64,000 nt of DNA, taken from the NCBI GenBank assembly GCA_030765065.1, contig CM060984.1, positions 1,498,001 to 1,562,000 of the forward strand, given 5' to 3'. Below are positions 44,039 through 58,635 of this stretch, in pieces. The position numbers were made by a program, and so were the translations under genes. Numbering within the stretch: position 1 is the stretch's first letter; each line of letters begins with the position of its first letter. The stretch is from Deroplatys truncata (Eukaryota > Arthropoda > Insecta > Mantodea > Mantidae). A model generated the notes under the pieces. That model was not told the DNA's origin. It searched no databases and saw only the letters and a list, made by a program, of their open reading frames with translations.

Positions 44039-46869
44039 CACCCGCAGTAACACACTAACACTCATTAGCACAAACACACTCACACTTCAAAAATCATACA
44101 CCCCCGCAGTCACACACTACAACTCATTAGCACAAACACACTCACACTCTAAATCTTACACACCCGCAGTCACAGACTACAACTCATTAACACAAACACA
44201 CTCACGCTCTAAAGCTCACACACCCGCAGTCAGAGACTACAACTCATTAGCACAAACACACTCACACTCTAAAGCTCACACAGCCGCAGTAACAGACTAC
44301 AACTCACTAGCACAAAACACTCACATTCTAAAGCTCAGGCACACCCGCAGTAACAGACTACAACTCATTAGCACAAACACACTCACATTCTAAAGCTTAC
44401 ACATACCCGCAGAAACACACTAGAACTCATTAGCACAAACAAACTCACATTCTAAAGCTCACACACACCCGCAGTAACACACTAGAACTCATAGGCACAA
44501 ACACACTCACATTCTAAAGCTCACACACACCCGCAGTAACACACTAGAACTCATTAGCACAAACACACTCACACTCTAGAGCTCACACACACCCGCAGTC
44601 ACAGACTACAACTCATTAGCACAAACACACTCTTACTCTAAAACTCACACACACCCGAAGTAGCACAATACAACACATCAGCACAAACACACTCACACTC
44701 TGAAGTTCACACACACCCGCAGTAACACCCTACAACTCATTGGCACAAACACACGCACACTCTAAAGCTCACACACCCGCAGACACAGAATACAACTGTT
44801 TAGCACAAACACACTCTTACTCTAAAGATGACACACCCGCAGTAACATACTACGACTCATTAGCACAAACACACTCACACTCTGAAGCTCACACACCCCC
44901 GCCGTAACACACTACAACTCATTAGCACAAACACACAGTCTAAAGTTTACACACCCGGAATAACACACTACAACTCATTAGCACAAACACATTCACACTC
45001 TAAAGCTCACACACCGGCAGTGACTCACTAGAACTCATTAGCACAAACTCACTTACACTCTTAAGCTCACACACACCCGCAGTAACACACTACTACTCAT
45101 TAGCACAAACACACCCACACCTTAAAGAAGACACACCCGCAGTCACAGACTACAACTCATTAACACAAACACACGGACACTCTAAAACTCACACACACCC
45201 GCAGTGACACACTAGAACTGAATAGCACAAACAAACTCACACTCTAAAGCTCACACACACCCGCAGTAACACACTACAACTGAATAGCACAAACACACTC
45301 ACACTCTTAAGCACACACACCCGCAGTCACAGACTACAACACATTAGCACAAACACACTCACATTCTAAAGCTTACACACACCCGCAGTAATACACTAGA
45401 ACAGATTAGCACAAACACTCACATTCTAAAGCTTACACACCCCCGCAGTAACACACTAGAACTCATTAGCACAAACACACTCACATTCTCAAGCTCACAC
45501 ACCCGAAGTAACAGACTATAACTTATTAGCACAAACACAATCACATTCTAAAGCTCACACACACCCGCACTAACACACTAGAACTCATTAGCACAAACAC
45601 ACTCACATTCTAAAGCTCACACACCCGCAGTAACACACTAGAACTCATTAGCACAAACACACTCACATTCTAAAGCTTACACACCCCCGCAGTAACACAC
45701 TAGAACGCATTAGCACAAACACACTCACATTCTAAAGCTTACACACACCCGCATTAACACACTAGAACTCATTAGCACAAACACACTCACACCCTAAATC
45801 TTACATACCCGCAGTCACAAAGTAGTTCTTATTAGCACAAACACACTCACACTCTAAAGCTCACACATACCACCAGTAACACACTAGAACTCATTAGCAC
45901 AAACACACTCACATTCTAAAGCTCACACACCCGCAGTCACAGACCACAACTCATTAGCACAAACACACTCTTACTCTAAAGCTCACACACACCCGAAGTA
46001 GCACACTACAACTCATTAGTACAAACACACTCACACTCTGAAGCTCACACACACCCGCAGTCACAGAGTACAACTCATTAGCACAAAAACACTCACACTC
46101 TAAAGCTCACACACCCACAGTCACACACTACAACTCATTAGCACAAACACACTCACATTCTAAACCTACACACACCCGCAGGAACACACTAGAACTCATT
46201 AGCACAAACACACTCACATTCTAAAGGTCACACACACCCGCAGTAAAACACTAGAACTCATTAGCACAAACACACTCTTACTCTAAAGCTCACACACACC
46301 CGCAGTAACACACTAGAACTCATTAGCACAAACACACTCACATTCCAAAGATCACACACACCCGCAGTCACAGACTACAACTCATTTGCACAAACACACT
46401 CTTACTCTAAAGCTCACACACACCCGAAGTAGCACAATACGACACATTGGCACAAACACACTTACACTCTGAAGCTCACACACACCCGCAGTAACACCCT
46501 ACAACTCATTGGCACAAACACACGCACACTCTAAAGCTCACACACCCGCAGACACAGAATACAACTCTTTAGCACAAACACACTCTTACTCTAAAGCTCA
46601 CACACCCGAAGTAACATACTACGACTCATTAGCACAGACACTCACACTCTAAAACTCACAGACCCCCAGGAACACACTACAACTCAGTAGGACTAACATA
46701 CTCACTCTCTAAAGCTCGCACACACCCCCGCAGTAACACACTACAACTCATTAGCACAAACACATACACAGTCTAAAGCTCACACACCCGGAATAACACA
46801 CTACAACTCACTAGCACAAACACATTCACACTCTAAAGCTCACACACCGGCAGTAACACACTAGAACTC

Positions 46870-46902
46870 ATTATTAAAAACTCACTCACATACTTAAGCT
46901 CG
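46870..46902 (+). repeat. Module A in unit D
   Basis: It lies 2,956 bp after module M. The next monomers (GCATTCACAC with CAAACGCATT, then CCCGTAGTAACAC) repeat those after the 35,152 copy, but about 470 bp further on the two units part company because of an 0.8-kb deletion in D. Confidence 0.85.
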
Positions 46903-49492
46903 CACACACCCGCAGTAACACACTACAACTCATTAGCACAAACACACTCACACTCTAAAGCTCACACACCCGCAGTAACACACTACAACTCATTAGCACA
47001 ATAACACTCACACTCTAAAGCTCACACACCCGCAGTCAGGGACTACAACTCATTAGCACAAACGCATTCACACTCTAAAGCTCACACACCCGTAGTAACA
47101 CACTAGAACTCATTAGCACAAACACACAAACATTCTAAAGCTCACACACCCGCATTAACACACTAGAACTCATTAGCACAAACACACTAACATTCTAAAA
47201 CTTACACACCCCCGCAGTAACACACTAGAACTCATTAGCACAAACACACTCACATTCTAAGGCTTACTCACACCCACAGTAACACGCCAGAACTCATTTG
47301 CACAAACACACTCACATTCTAAAGCTTACACACACCCGCAGTAACACACTAGAACTCATTAGCACAAACACACTCACATTCTAAAGATCACACACACCCG
47401 CAGTCACAGACTACAACTCATTTGCACAAACACACTCTTACTCTAAAGCTCACACACACCCGAAGTAGCACAATACGACACATTGGCACAAACACACTTA
47501 CACTCTGAAGCTGACACACACCCGCAGTAACACCCTACAACTCATTGGCACAAACACACAAACACTCTATAGCTCACACCCCGCAGACACAGAATACAAC
47601 TCTTTAGCACAAACACAATCTTACTCTAAAGCTCAAACACCCGAAGTAACATACTACGACTCATTAGCACAAAGACACTCACACTCTAAAACTCACAGAC
47701 CCCCCAGTAACACACTACAACTCAGTAGGACTAACATACTCACTCTCTAAAGTTCGCACGAACCCCCGCAGTAACACACTACAACTCATTAGCACAAACA
47801 CACACACACAGTCTAAAGCTCACACACCCGGAATAACACACTACAACTCACTAGCACAAACACATTCACACTCTGAAGCTCACACACCGGCAGTAACACA
47901 CTAGAACACATTAGCACAAACTCACTCACACACTTAAGCTCACACACACCCGCAGTAACACACTACAACTCATTAGCACAAACACACTCACACTCTAAAG
48001 CTCACACACCCGCAGTAACACACTACAACTCATTAGCACAATAACACGCTTACTCTAAAGCTCAAAGACACCCGCAGTAACAGACTACAACTCATTAGCA
48101 CAATAACACTCCTATTCTAAAGCTCACACACACCCGCAGTAACACACTACAACTCATTAGCACAATAACACTCTTACTCTAAAGCTCACACACCCGCAGT
48201 CAGGGACTACAACTCATTTGCACAAACACCGTCACACTCTAAAGCTCACACACCCTCAGTAACACACTAGAACTCAATAGCACAAACACACTAACTTTCT
48301 AAAGCTCACATACCCGCATTAACACACCAGAACTCATTAGCACAAACACACTAACATTCTAAAGCTTACACACCCCCGCAGTAACACACTAGAACTCATT
48401 AGCACAAACACACTCACATTCTAAAGCTTACTCACACCCACAGTAACACGCTAGAACTCATTAGCACAAACACACTCACATTCTAAAGCTTACACACACC
48501 CGCAGTAACACACTAGAACTCATTAGCACAAAAACACTCACATTCTAAAGCCCACACACACCCGCAGTCACAGAGTACAACTCATTAGCACAAACACACT
48601 CACATTCTAAACTTACACACACCCGCAGGAACACACTAGAACTCATTAGCACAAACACACTCACATTCTAAAGGTCACACACACCCGCAGTAACACACTA
48701 GAACTCATTAGCACAAACACACTCACATTCTAAAGCTCACACACACACCCGCAGTAGCACCCTACAACTCACTGGACAAAAACACACGCACACTCTAAAG
48801 CTCACACACCCGCAGACACAGAATACAACTCTTTAGCACAAACACACTCTTACTCTAAAGCTTACACCCCCGCAGTAACACACCACAACTCAGTAAGACT
48901 AACATACTCACTCTCTAAACCTCGCACACACACCCGCAGTAACACACTACAACTCATTAGCACAAACACACACACAGTCTAAAGCTCACACACCCGGAAT
49001 AACACACTACAACTCACTAGCAAAAACACATTCACACTCTAAAGCTCACATACCGGCAGTAACACACTAGAACTCATTAGCACAAAATCACTCACACACT
49101 TAAGCTCACACACATCCGCAGTAACACACTACAACACATTAGCACAATAACACGCTTACTCTAAAGCTCAAACACACCCGCAGTAACAGACTACAACTCA
49201 TTAGCACAATAACACTCTTACTCTAGAGCTCACACAAACCCGCAGTAACACACTACAACTCATTAGCACAATAACACTCTTACTCTAAAGCTCACACACC
49301 CGCAGTAACACACTACAACTCATTAACACAAACACACTCACACTCTAAAGCTCACACACCCGCAGTCACAGACTACAACTCATTAGCACAAACACATTCA
49401 CACTCTAAAGCTCACACACCCCAATAACACACTACAACTCATTAGCGCAAACACACTCACATTCTAAAGCTCACACACCCGCAGTAACACAC

Positions 49493-49617
49493 TACAACCC
49501 ATTCTAACAAAAACACACTCACACGCCAAAGCTCACACACTACCAATCACTAGCACGAACACACTCCAAAGCTCACACACTACAACTCACTAGCACAAGC
49601 ACACTCCAAAGCTTACA
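49493..49617 (+). repeat. Module M, 10.66-kb unit copy 1
   Basis: It belongs to the CACACGCCAAAG subgroup. The flanking ACACCCCAATAACAC monomer is present upstream, so the 38,509 copy, which lacks it, is the derived one. Confidence 0.85.
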
Positions 49618-51904
49618 CACCCGCAGTAACACACTAACACTCATTAGCACAAACACACTCACACTTCAAAAATCATACACCCCCGCAGTCACACACTACA
49701 ACTCATTAGCACAAACACACTCACATTCTAAAGCTCACACACACCCGCAGTCACAGACTACAACTCATTAGCACAAACACACTCTTACTCTAAAACTCAC
49801 ACACACCCGAAGTAGCACAATACAACACATCAGCACAAACACACTCACACTCTGAAGTTCACACACACCCGCAGTAACACCCTACAACTCATTGGCACAA
49901 ACACACGCACACTCTAAAGCTCACACACCCGCAGACACAGAATACAACTCATTAGCACAAACACACTCTTACTCTAAAGATGACACACCCGCAGTAACAT
50001 ACTACGACTCATTAGCACAAACACACTCACACTCTGAAGCTCACACACCCCCGCCGTAACACACTACAACTCATTAGGACTAACATACTCACACTCTAAA
50101 GCTCTCACACACACACACCGCACTAACACACTACAACTCATTAGCACAAACACACAGTCTAAAGTTTACACACCCGGAATAACACACTACAACTCATTAG
50201 CACAAACACATTCACACTCTAAAGCTCACACACCGGCAGTGACACACTAGAACTCATTAGCACAAACTCACTTACACTCTTAAGCTCACACACACCCGCA
50301 GTAACACACTACTACTCATTAGCACAAACACACCCACACCTTAAAGAAGACACACCCGCAGTCACAGACTACAACTCATTAACACAAACACACCGACACT
50401 CTAAAACTCACACACACCCGCAGTGACACACTAGAACTGAATAGCACAAACAAACTCACACTCTAAAGCTCACACACACCCGCAGTAACACACTACAACT
50501 GAATAGCACAAACACACTCACACTCTTAAGCACACACACCCGCAGTCACAGACTACAACACATTAGCACAAACACACTCACATTCTAAAGCTTACACACA
50601 CCCGCAGTAACACACTAGAACAGATTAGCACAAACACTCACATTCTAAAGCTTACACACACCCGCAGTAACACACTAGAACTCATTAGCACAAACACACT
50701 CACATTCTAAAGCTTACACCCCCCCGCAGTAACACACTAGAACTCATTAGCACAAACACACTCACATTCTAAAGCTTACACACACCCGCAGTAACACACT
50801 AGAACTCATTAGCACAAACACACTCACCCCTAAATCTTACATACCCGCAGTCACAAAGTACATCTTATAAGCACAAACACACTCACACTCTAAAGCTCAC
50901 ACATACCCGCAGTAACACACTAGAACTCATTAGCACAAACACACTCACATTCTAAAGCTCACACACCCGCAGTCACAGACCACAACTCATTAGCACAAAC
51001 ACACTCTTACTCTAAAGCTCACACACACCAGAAGTAGCACACTACAACTCATTAGTACAAACACACTCACACTCTGAAGCTCACACACACCCGCAGTCAC
51101 AGAGTACAACTCATTAGCACAAAAACACTCACACTCTAAAGCTCACACACCCACAGTCACACACTACAACTCATTAGCACAAACACACTCACATTCTAAA
51201 GCTACACACACCCGCAGGAACACACTAGAACCCATTAGCACAAACACACTCACATTCTAAAGGTCACACACACCCGCAGTAAAACACTAGAACTCATTAG
51301 CACAAACACACTCACATTCTAAAGCTCACACACACACCCGCAGTAACACACTAGAACTCATTAGCACAAACACACTCACATTCTAAAGATCACACACACC
51401 CGCAGTCACAGAATACAACTCATTTGCACAAACACACTCTTACTCTAAAGCTCACACACACCTGAAGTAGCACAATACGACACATTGGCACAAACACACT
51501 TACACTCTGAAGCTCACACACACCCGCAGTAACACCCTACAACTCATTGGCACAAACACACGCACACTCTAAAGCTCACACACCCGCAGACACAGAATAC
51601 AACTCTTTAGCACAAACACACTCTTACTCTAAAGCTCACACACCCGAAGTAACATACTACGACTCATTAGCACAAAGACACTCACACTCTAAAACTCACA
51701 GACCCCCCAGGAACACACTACAACTCAGTAGGACAACATACTCACTCTCTAAGGCTCGCACACACCCCCGCAGTAACACACTACAACTCATTAGCACAAA
51801 CACACACAGTCTAAAGCTCACACACCCGGAATAACACACAACTCACTAGCACAAACACATTCACACTCTAAAGCTCACACACAGGCAGTAACACACTAGA
51901 ACTC

Positions 51905-51937
51905 ATTATTAAAAACTCACTCACATACTTAAGCTCG
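51905..51937 (+). repeat. Module A, 10.66-kb unit copy 1
   Basis: The monomer before it reads CACACAGGCAGTAAC rather than CACACCGGCAGTAAC, and the CpG-bearing word after it reads CACAGCCGCAG. Both changes are shared only with the 62,568 copy. Confidence 0.85.
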
Positions 51938-53337
51938 CACACAGCCGCAGTAACACACTACAACTCATTAGCACAAACACACTCACACTCTAAAGCTCAC
52001 ACACCCGCAGTAAGACACTACAACTCATTAGCACAATAACACTCACACTCTAAAGCTCACACACCCGCAGTCAGGGACTGCAACTCATTAGCACAAACAC
52101 ATTCACACTCTAAAGCTCACACCCCCGTAGTAACACACTAGAACTCATTAGCACAAACACACTAACATTCTAAAGCTCACACACCCGCATTAACACACTA
52201 GAACTCATTAGCACAAACACACTAACATTCTAAAACTTACACACCCCCGCAGTAACACACTAGAACTCATTAGCACAAACACACTCACATTCTAAGGCTT
52301 ACTCACACCCACAGTAACACGCCAGAACTCATTTGCACAAACACACTCACATTCTAAAGTTTACACACACCCGCAGTAACACACTAGAACTCATTAGCAC
52401 AAACACACTCACACCCTAAAGCTATCATACCCGCAGTCACAAAGTACAACTCATTAGCACAAACACACTCACACGCTAAAGCTCACACACACCCGCAGTA
52501 ACACACTAGAACTCATTAGCACAACCACACTCACATTCTAAAGCTCACACACACGCAGTCACAGACTACAACTCATTAGCACAAACACACTCTTACTCTA
52601 AAGCTCACACACACCCGAAGTAGCACACTAGAACTCATTAGCACAAACACACTCACACCCTAAAGCTTACATACCCGCAGTCACAAAGTACAACTTATTA
52701 GCACAAACACACTCACACCCTAAAGTTCACACACACCCGCAGTAACACACTAGAACTCATTAGCACAAACACACTCACATTCTAAAGGTCACACACCCGC
52801 AGTCACAGACTACAACTCATTAGCACAAACACACTCTTACTCTAAAGCTCACACTCACCCAAAGTAGCACACTACAACTCATTAGTACAAACACACTCAC
52901 ACTCTGAAGCTCACACACACCCGCAGTCACAGAGTACAACTCATTAGCACAAACACACTCACACTCTAAAGCTCACACAACCACAGTCACACACTAAAAC
53001 TCATTAGCACAAACACACTCACATTCTAAAGCTTACACATACCCGCAGGAACACACTAGAACTCATTAGCACGAACAAACTCAGATTCTAAAGCTCACAC
53101 ACCCGCAGTAACACACTAGAGCTCATTAGCACAAACACACTCACATTCTAAAGCTCACACACACCCGCAGTAACACACTAGAACTCATTAGCACAACCAC
53201 ACTCACATTCTAAAGCTCACACACCCGAAGTCACAGACTACAACTCATTAGCACAAACACACTCTTACTCTAAAGCTCACACACACCGGAAGTAGCACAC
53301 TAGAACTCATTAGCACAAACACACTCACACCCTAAAG

Positions 53338-56300
53338 CTTACATACACGCAGTCACAAAGTACAACTTATTAGCACAAACACACTCACACTCTAAAGTTC
53401 ACACACACCCGCAGTAACACACTAGAACTCATTAGCACAAACATACTCACATTCTAAAGGTCACACACCCGCAGTCACAGACTACAACTCATTAGCACAA
53501 ACACACTCTTACTCCAAAGCTCACACTCACCCAAAGTAGCACACTACAACTCATTAGTACAAACACACTCACACTCTGAAGCTCACACACACCCGCAGTC
53601 ACAGAGTACAACTCATTAGCACAAACACACTCACACTCTAAAGCTCACACAACCACAGTCACACCTAAAACTCATTAGCACAAACACACTCACATTCTAA
53701 AGCTTACACATACCCGCAGTAACACGCTACAACTGAATAGCACAAACACACTCACACTCTTAAGCACACACACACGCAGTCACAGACTACAACACATTAG
53801 CACAAACACACTCACATTCTAAAGCTTACACACACCCGCAGTAACACTTTAGAACAGATTAGCACAAACACTCACATTCTAAAGCTTACACACACCCGCA
53901 GTAACAAACTAGAACTCATTAGCACAAACACACTCACATTCTCAAGCTCACACACCCGAAGTAACACACTATAACTTATTAGCACAAACACAATCACATT
54001 CTAAAGCTCACACACACCCGCACTAACACACTAGAACTCATTAGCACAAACACACTCACATTCTAAAGCTCACACACCCGCAGTAACACACTAGAACTCA
54101 TTAGCACAAACACACTCACATTCTAAAGCTTACACACCCCCGCAGTAACACACTAGAACTCATTAGCACAAACACACTCACATTCTAAAGCTTACACACA
54201 CCCGCAGTAACACACTAGAACTCATTAGCACAAACACACTCACACCCTAAATCTTACATACCCGCAGTCACAAAGTACATCTTATTAGCACAAACACACT
54301 CACACTCTAAAGCTCACACATACCCGCAGTAACACACTAGAACTCATTACCACAAACACACTCACATTCTAAAGCTCACACACCCGCAGTCACAGACCAC
54401 AACTCATTAGCACAAACACACTCTTACTCTAAAGCTCACACACACCCGAAGTAGGACACTACAACTCATTAGTACAAACACACTCACACTCTGAAGCTCA
54501 CACACACCCGCAGTCACAGAGTACAACTCATTAGCACAAAAACACTCACACTCTAAAGCTCACACACACACAGTCACACACTACAACTCATTAGCACAAA
54601 CACACTCACATTCTAAACTTACACACACCCGCAGGAACACACTAGAACTCATTAGCACAAACACGCTCACATTCTAAAGGTCACACACACCCGCAGTAAA
54701 ACACTAGAACTCATTAGCACAAACACACTCACATTCTAAAGCTCACACACACCCGCAGTAACACAGTAGAACTCATTAGCACAAACACACTCACATTCTA
54801 AAGATCACACACACCCGCAGTCACAGACTACAACTCATTTGCACAAACACACTCTTACTCTAAAGCTCACACACACCCGAAGTAGCACAATACGACACAT
54901 TGGCACAAACACACTTACACTCTGAAGCTCACACATACCTGCAGTAACACCCTAAACTCATTGGCGCAAACACACAAACACTCTAAAGCTCACACACCCG
55001 CAGACACAGAAAACAACTCTTTAGCAGAAACACACTCTTACTCTAAAGATGACACACCCGCAGTAACATACTACGACTCATTAGCACAAACACACTCACA
55101 CTCTGAAGCTCACACACCCCCGCCGAAACACACTACAACTCATTAGGACTAACATACTCACACTCTAAAGCTCTCACACACACACCCGCACTAACACACT
55201 ACAACTCATTAGCACAAACACACAGTCTAAAGTTTACACTCCCGGAATAACACACTACAACTCATTAGTACAAACACATTCACACTCTAAAGCTCACACA
55301 CCGGCAGTGACACACTAGAACTCATTAGCACAAACTCACTTACACTCTTAAGCTCACACACACCCGCAGTAACACACTACTACTCATTAGCACAAACACA
55401 CCCACACCTTAAAGAAGACACACCCGCAGTCACAGACTACAACTCATTAACACAAACACACGGACACTCTAAAACTCACACACACCCGCAGTAACACACT
55501 AGAACAGATTAGCACAAACACTCACATTCTAAAGCTTACACACACCCGCAGTAACACACTAGAACTCATTAGCACAAACACACTCACATTCTCAAGCTCA
55601 CATACCCGAAGTAACACACTATAACTTATTAGCACAAACACAATCACATTCTAAAGCTCACACACACCCGCAGTAACACCCTACAACTCATTAGCACAAA
55701 CACACTCTTACTCTAAAGCTCACACACACCCGAAGTAGCACAATACGACACATTGGCACAAACACACTTACACTCTGAAGCTCACACACACCCGTAGTAA
55801 CACCCTACAACTCATTGGCACAAACACACTTACACTCTAAAGCTCACACACCCGCAGACACAGAATACAACTCTTTAGCACAAACACAATCTTACTCTAA
55901 AGCTCACTCACCCGAAGTAACATACTACGACTCATTAGCACAAAGACACTCACACTCTAAAACTCACAGACCCCCCAGTAACACACTACAACTCAGTAGG
56001 ACTAACATACTCACTCTCTAAAGCTCGCACACACCCCCGGAGTTACACACTACAACATATTAGCACAAACACACACACAGTCTAAAGCTCACACACCCGT
56101 AGTAACACACTAGAACTCATTAGCACAAACACACAAACATTCTAAAGCTCACACACCCGCATTAACACACTAGAACTCATTAGCACAAACACACTAACAT
56201 TCTAAAACTTACACACCTCCGCAGTAACACACTACAACTCATTAGCACAAACACACTCACACTCTAAAGCTCACACACCCGCAGTCACACGCCAGAACTC

Positions 56301-58030
56301 ATTTGCACAAACACACTCACATTCTAAAGCTTACACACACCCGCAGTAACACACTAGAACTCATTAGCACAAATACACTCACACCCTAAAGCTTTCATAC
56401 CCGCAGTCACAAAGTACGACTTATTAGCACAAACACACTCACACGCTAAAGCTCACACACACCCGCAGTAACACATTAGAACTCATTAGCACAACCACAC
56501 TCACATTCTAAAGCTCACACACACGCAGTCACAGACTACAACTCATTAGCACAAACACACTCTTACTCCAAAGCTCACACACCCGAAGTAGCACACTAGA
56601 ACTCATTAGCACAAACACACTCACACCCTAAAGATTACATACCCGCAGTCACAAAGTACAACTTATTAGCACAAACACACTCACACTCTAAAGTTCACAC
56701 ACACCCGCAGTAACACACTAGAACTCATTAGCACAAACACACTCACATTCTAAAGCTCACACACCCGCAGTCACAGACCACAACTCATTAGCACAAACAC
56801 ACTCTTACTCTAAAGCTCACACACACACACCCGAAGTAGCACACTACAACTCATTAGTACAAACACACTCACACTCCGAAGCTCACACACACCCGCAATC
56901 ACAGAGTACAACTCATTAGCACAAAAACACTCACACTCTAAAGCTCACACACCCACAGTCACACACTACAACTCATTAGCACAAACACACTCACATTCTA
57001 AACCTACACACACCCGCAGGAACACACTAGAACTCATTAGCACAAACACACTCACATTCTAAAGGTCACACACACCCGCAGTAAAACACTAGAACTAATT
57101 AGCACAATCACACTCACATTCTAAAGCTCACACACACCCGCAGTAGCACACTAGAACTCATTAGCACAAACACACTCACATTCTAAAGATCACACACACC
57201 CGCAGTCACAGACTACAACTCATTTGCACAAACACACTCTTACTCTAAAGCTCACACACACCCGAAGTAGCACAATACGACACATTGGCACAAACACACT
57301 TACACTCTGAAGCTGACACACACCCGCAGTAACACCCTACAACTCATTGGCACAAACACACAAACACTCTATAGCTCACACCCCGCAGACACAGAATACA
57401 ACTCTTTAGCACAAACACAATCTTACTCTAAAGCTCAAACACCCGAAGTAACATACTACGACTCATTAGCACAAAGACACTCACACTCTAAAACTCACAG
57501 ACCCCCCAGTAACACACTACAACTCAGTAGGACTAACATACTCACTCTCTAAAGCTCGCACGAACCCCCGCAGTAACACACTACAACTCATTAGCACAAA
57601 CACACACACAGTCTAAAGCTCACACACCCGGAATAACACACTACAACTCACTAGCACAAACACATTCACACTCTGAAGCTCACACACCGGCAGTAACACA
57701 CTAGAACTCATTAGCACAAACTCACTCACACACTTAAGCTCACACACACCCGCAGTAACACACTACAACTCATTAGCACAAAAACACTCACACTCTAAAG
57801 CTCACACACCCACAGTCACACACTACAACTCATTAGCACAAACACACTCACATTCTAAACCTACACACACCCGCAGGAACACACTAGAACCCATTAGCAC
57901 AAACACACTCACATTCTAAAGGTCACACACACCCGCAGTAAAACACAAGAACTAATTAGCACAATCACACTCACATTCTAAAGCTCACACACACCCGCAG
58001 TAGCACACTAGAACTCATTAGCACAAACAC
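53338..58030 (+). repeat. Mosaic stretch between two 10.66-kb period copies
   Basis: This is a patchwork. 53.73-54.96 kb follows the order of 33.62-34.79 kb (offset about 20,110-20,170). 54.96-55.48 kb resembles 38.93-39.43 kb. 55.48-55.67 kb resembles 39.63 kb or 33.75 kb. 56.10-57.77 kb matches 35.37-37.05 kb at an offset of about 20,723. The landmark order is broken at each switch although monomer phase is mostly kept. Confidence 0.65.
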
Positions 58031-58635
58031 ACTCACATTCTAAAGATCACACACACCCGCAGTCACAGACTACAACTCATTTGCACAAACACACTCTTAC
58101 TCTAAAGCTCACACACACCCGAAGTAGCACAATACGACACATTGGCACAAACACACTTACACTCTGAAGCTGACACACACCCGCAGTAACACCCTACAAC
58201 TCATTGGCACAAACACACAAACACTCTATAGCTCACACCCCGCAGACACAGAATACAACTCTTTAGCACAAACACAATCTTACTCTAAAGCTCAAACACC
58301 CGAAGTAACATACTACGACTCATTAGCACAAAGACACTCACACTCTAAAACTCACAGACCCCCCAGTAACACACTACAACTCAGTAGGACTAACATACTC
58401 ACTCTCTAAAGCTCGCACGAACCCCCGCAGTAACACACTAAAACTCATTAGCACAAACACACACACACAATCTAAAGCTCACACACCCGGAATAACACAC
58501 TACAACTCACTAGCACAAACACATTCACACTCTGAAGCTCACACACCGGCAGTAACACACTAGAACTCATTAGCACAAACTCACTCACACACTTAAGCTC
58601 ACACACACCCGCAGTAACACACTACAACTCATTAG
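56921..58635 (+). repeat. 857-bp tandem duplication
   Basis: ACAAAAACACTCACAC starts at 56,921 and 57,778, and AGCTGACACACACCC recurs at the same 857-bp spacing (57,311 and 58,168). Between the copies I noticed only scattered changes, such as AACACAAGAACTAATT for AACACTAGAACTAATT. The repeat unit spans about 14 monomers and the join falls in phase within a CATTAGCACA word. Confidence 0.85.

Larger units (their letters stand above)
41931..47370 (+). repeat. Partial HOR unit D
   Basis: It copies unit C from its start: module M at 43,914 against 32,502, and module A at 46,870 against 35,152. The offset grows from about 11,410 to 11,718 because D keeps monomers near 44,090-44,400 that C lacks. 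It stops at about 47,370, where the sequence jumps forward to the equivalent of 36,450 in C. Confidence 0.75.
47371..53337 (+). repeat. 10.66-kb period unit, copy 1 (shared part)
   Basis: Five landmarks match the last block of the window at nearly constant spacing: AGCTGACACACACCC (47,510 to 58,169), module M (49,493 to 60,150), AAAGCTACACACACCC (about 51,199 to 61,858), module A (51,905 to 62,568) and CCCTAAAG at 53,330-53,337 to 63,993-64,000. The offset stays at 10,657-10,663. Up to about 51 kb it also parallels 36.45-40.2 kb at offsets of about 10,920 to 11,040. Confidence 0.85.
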
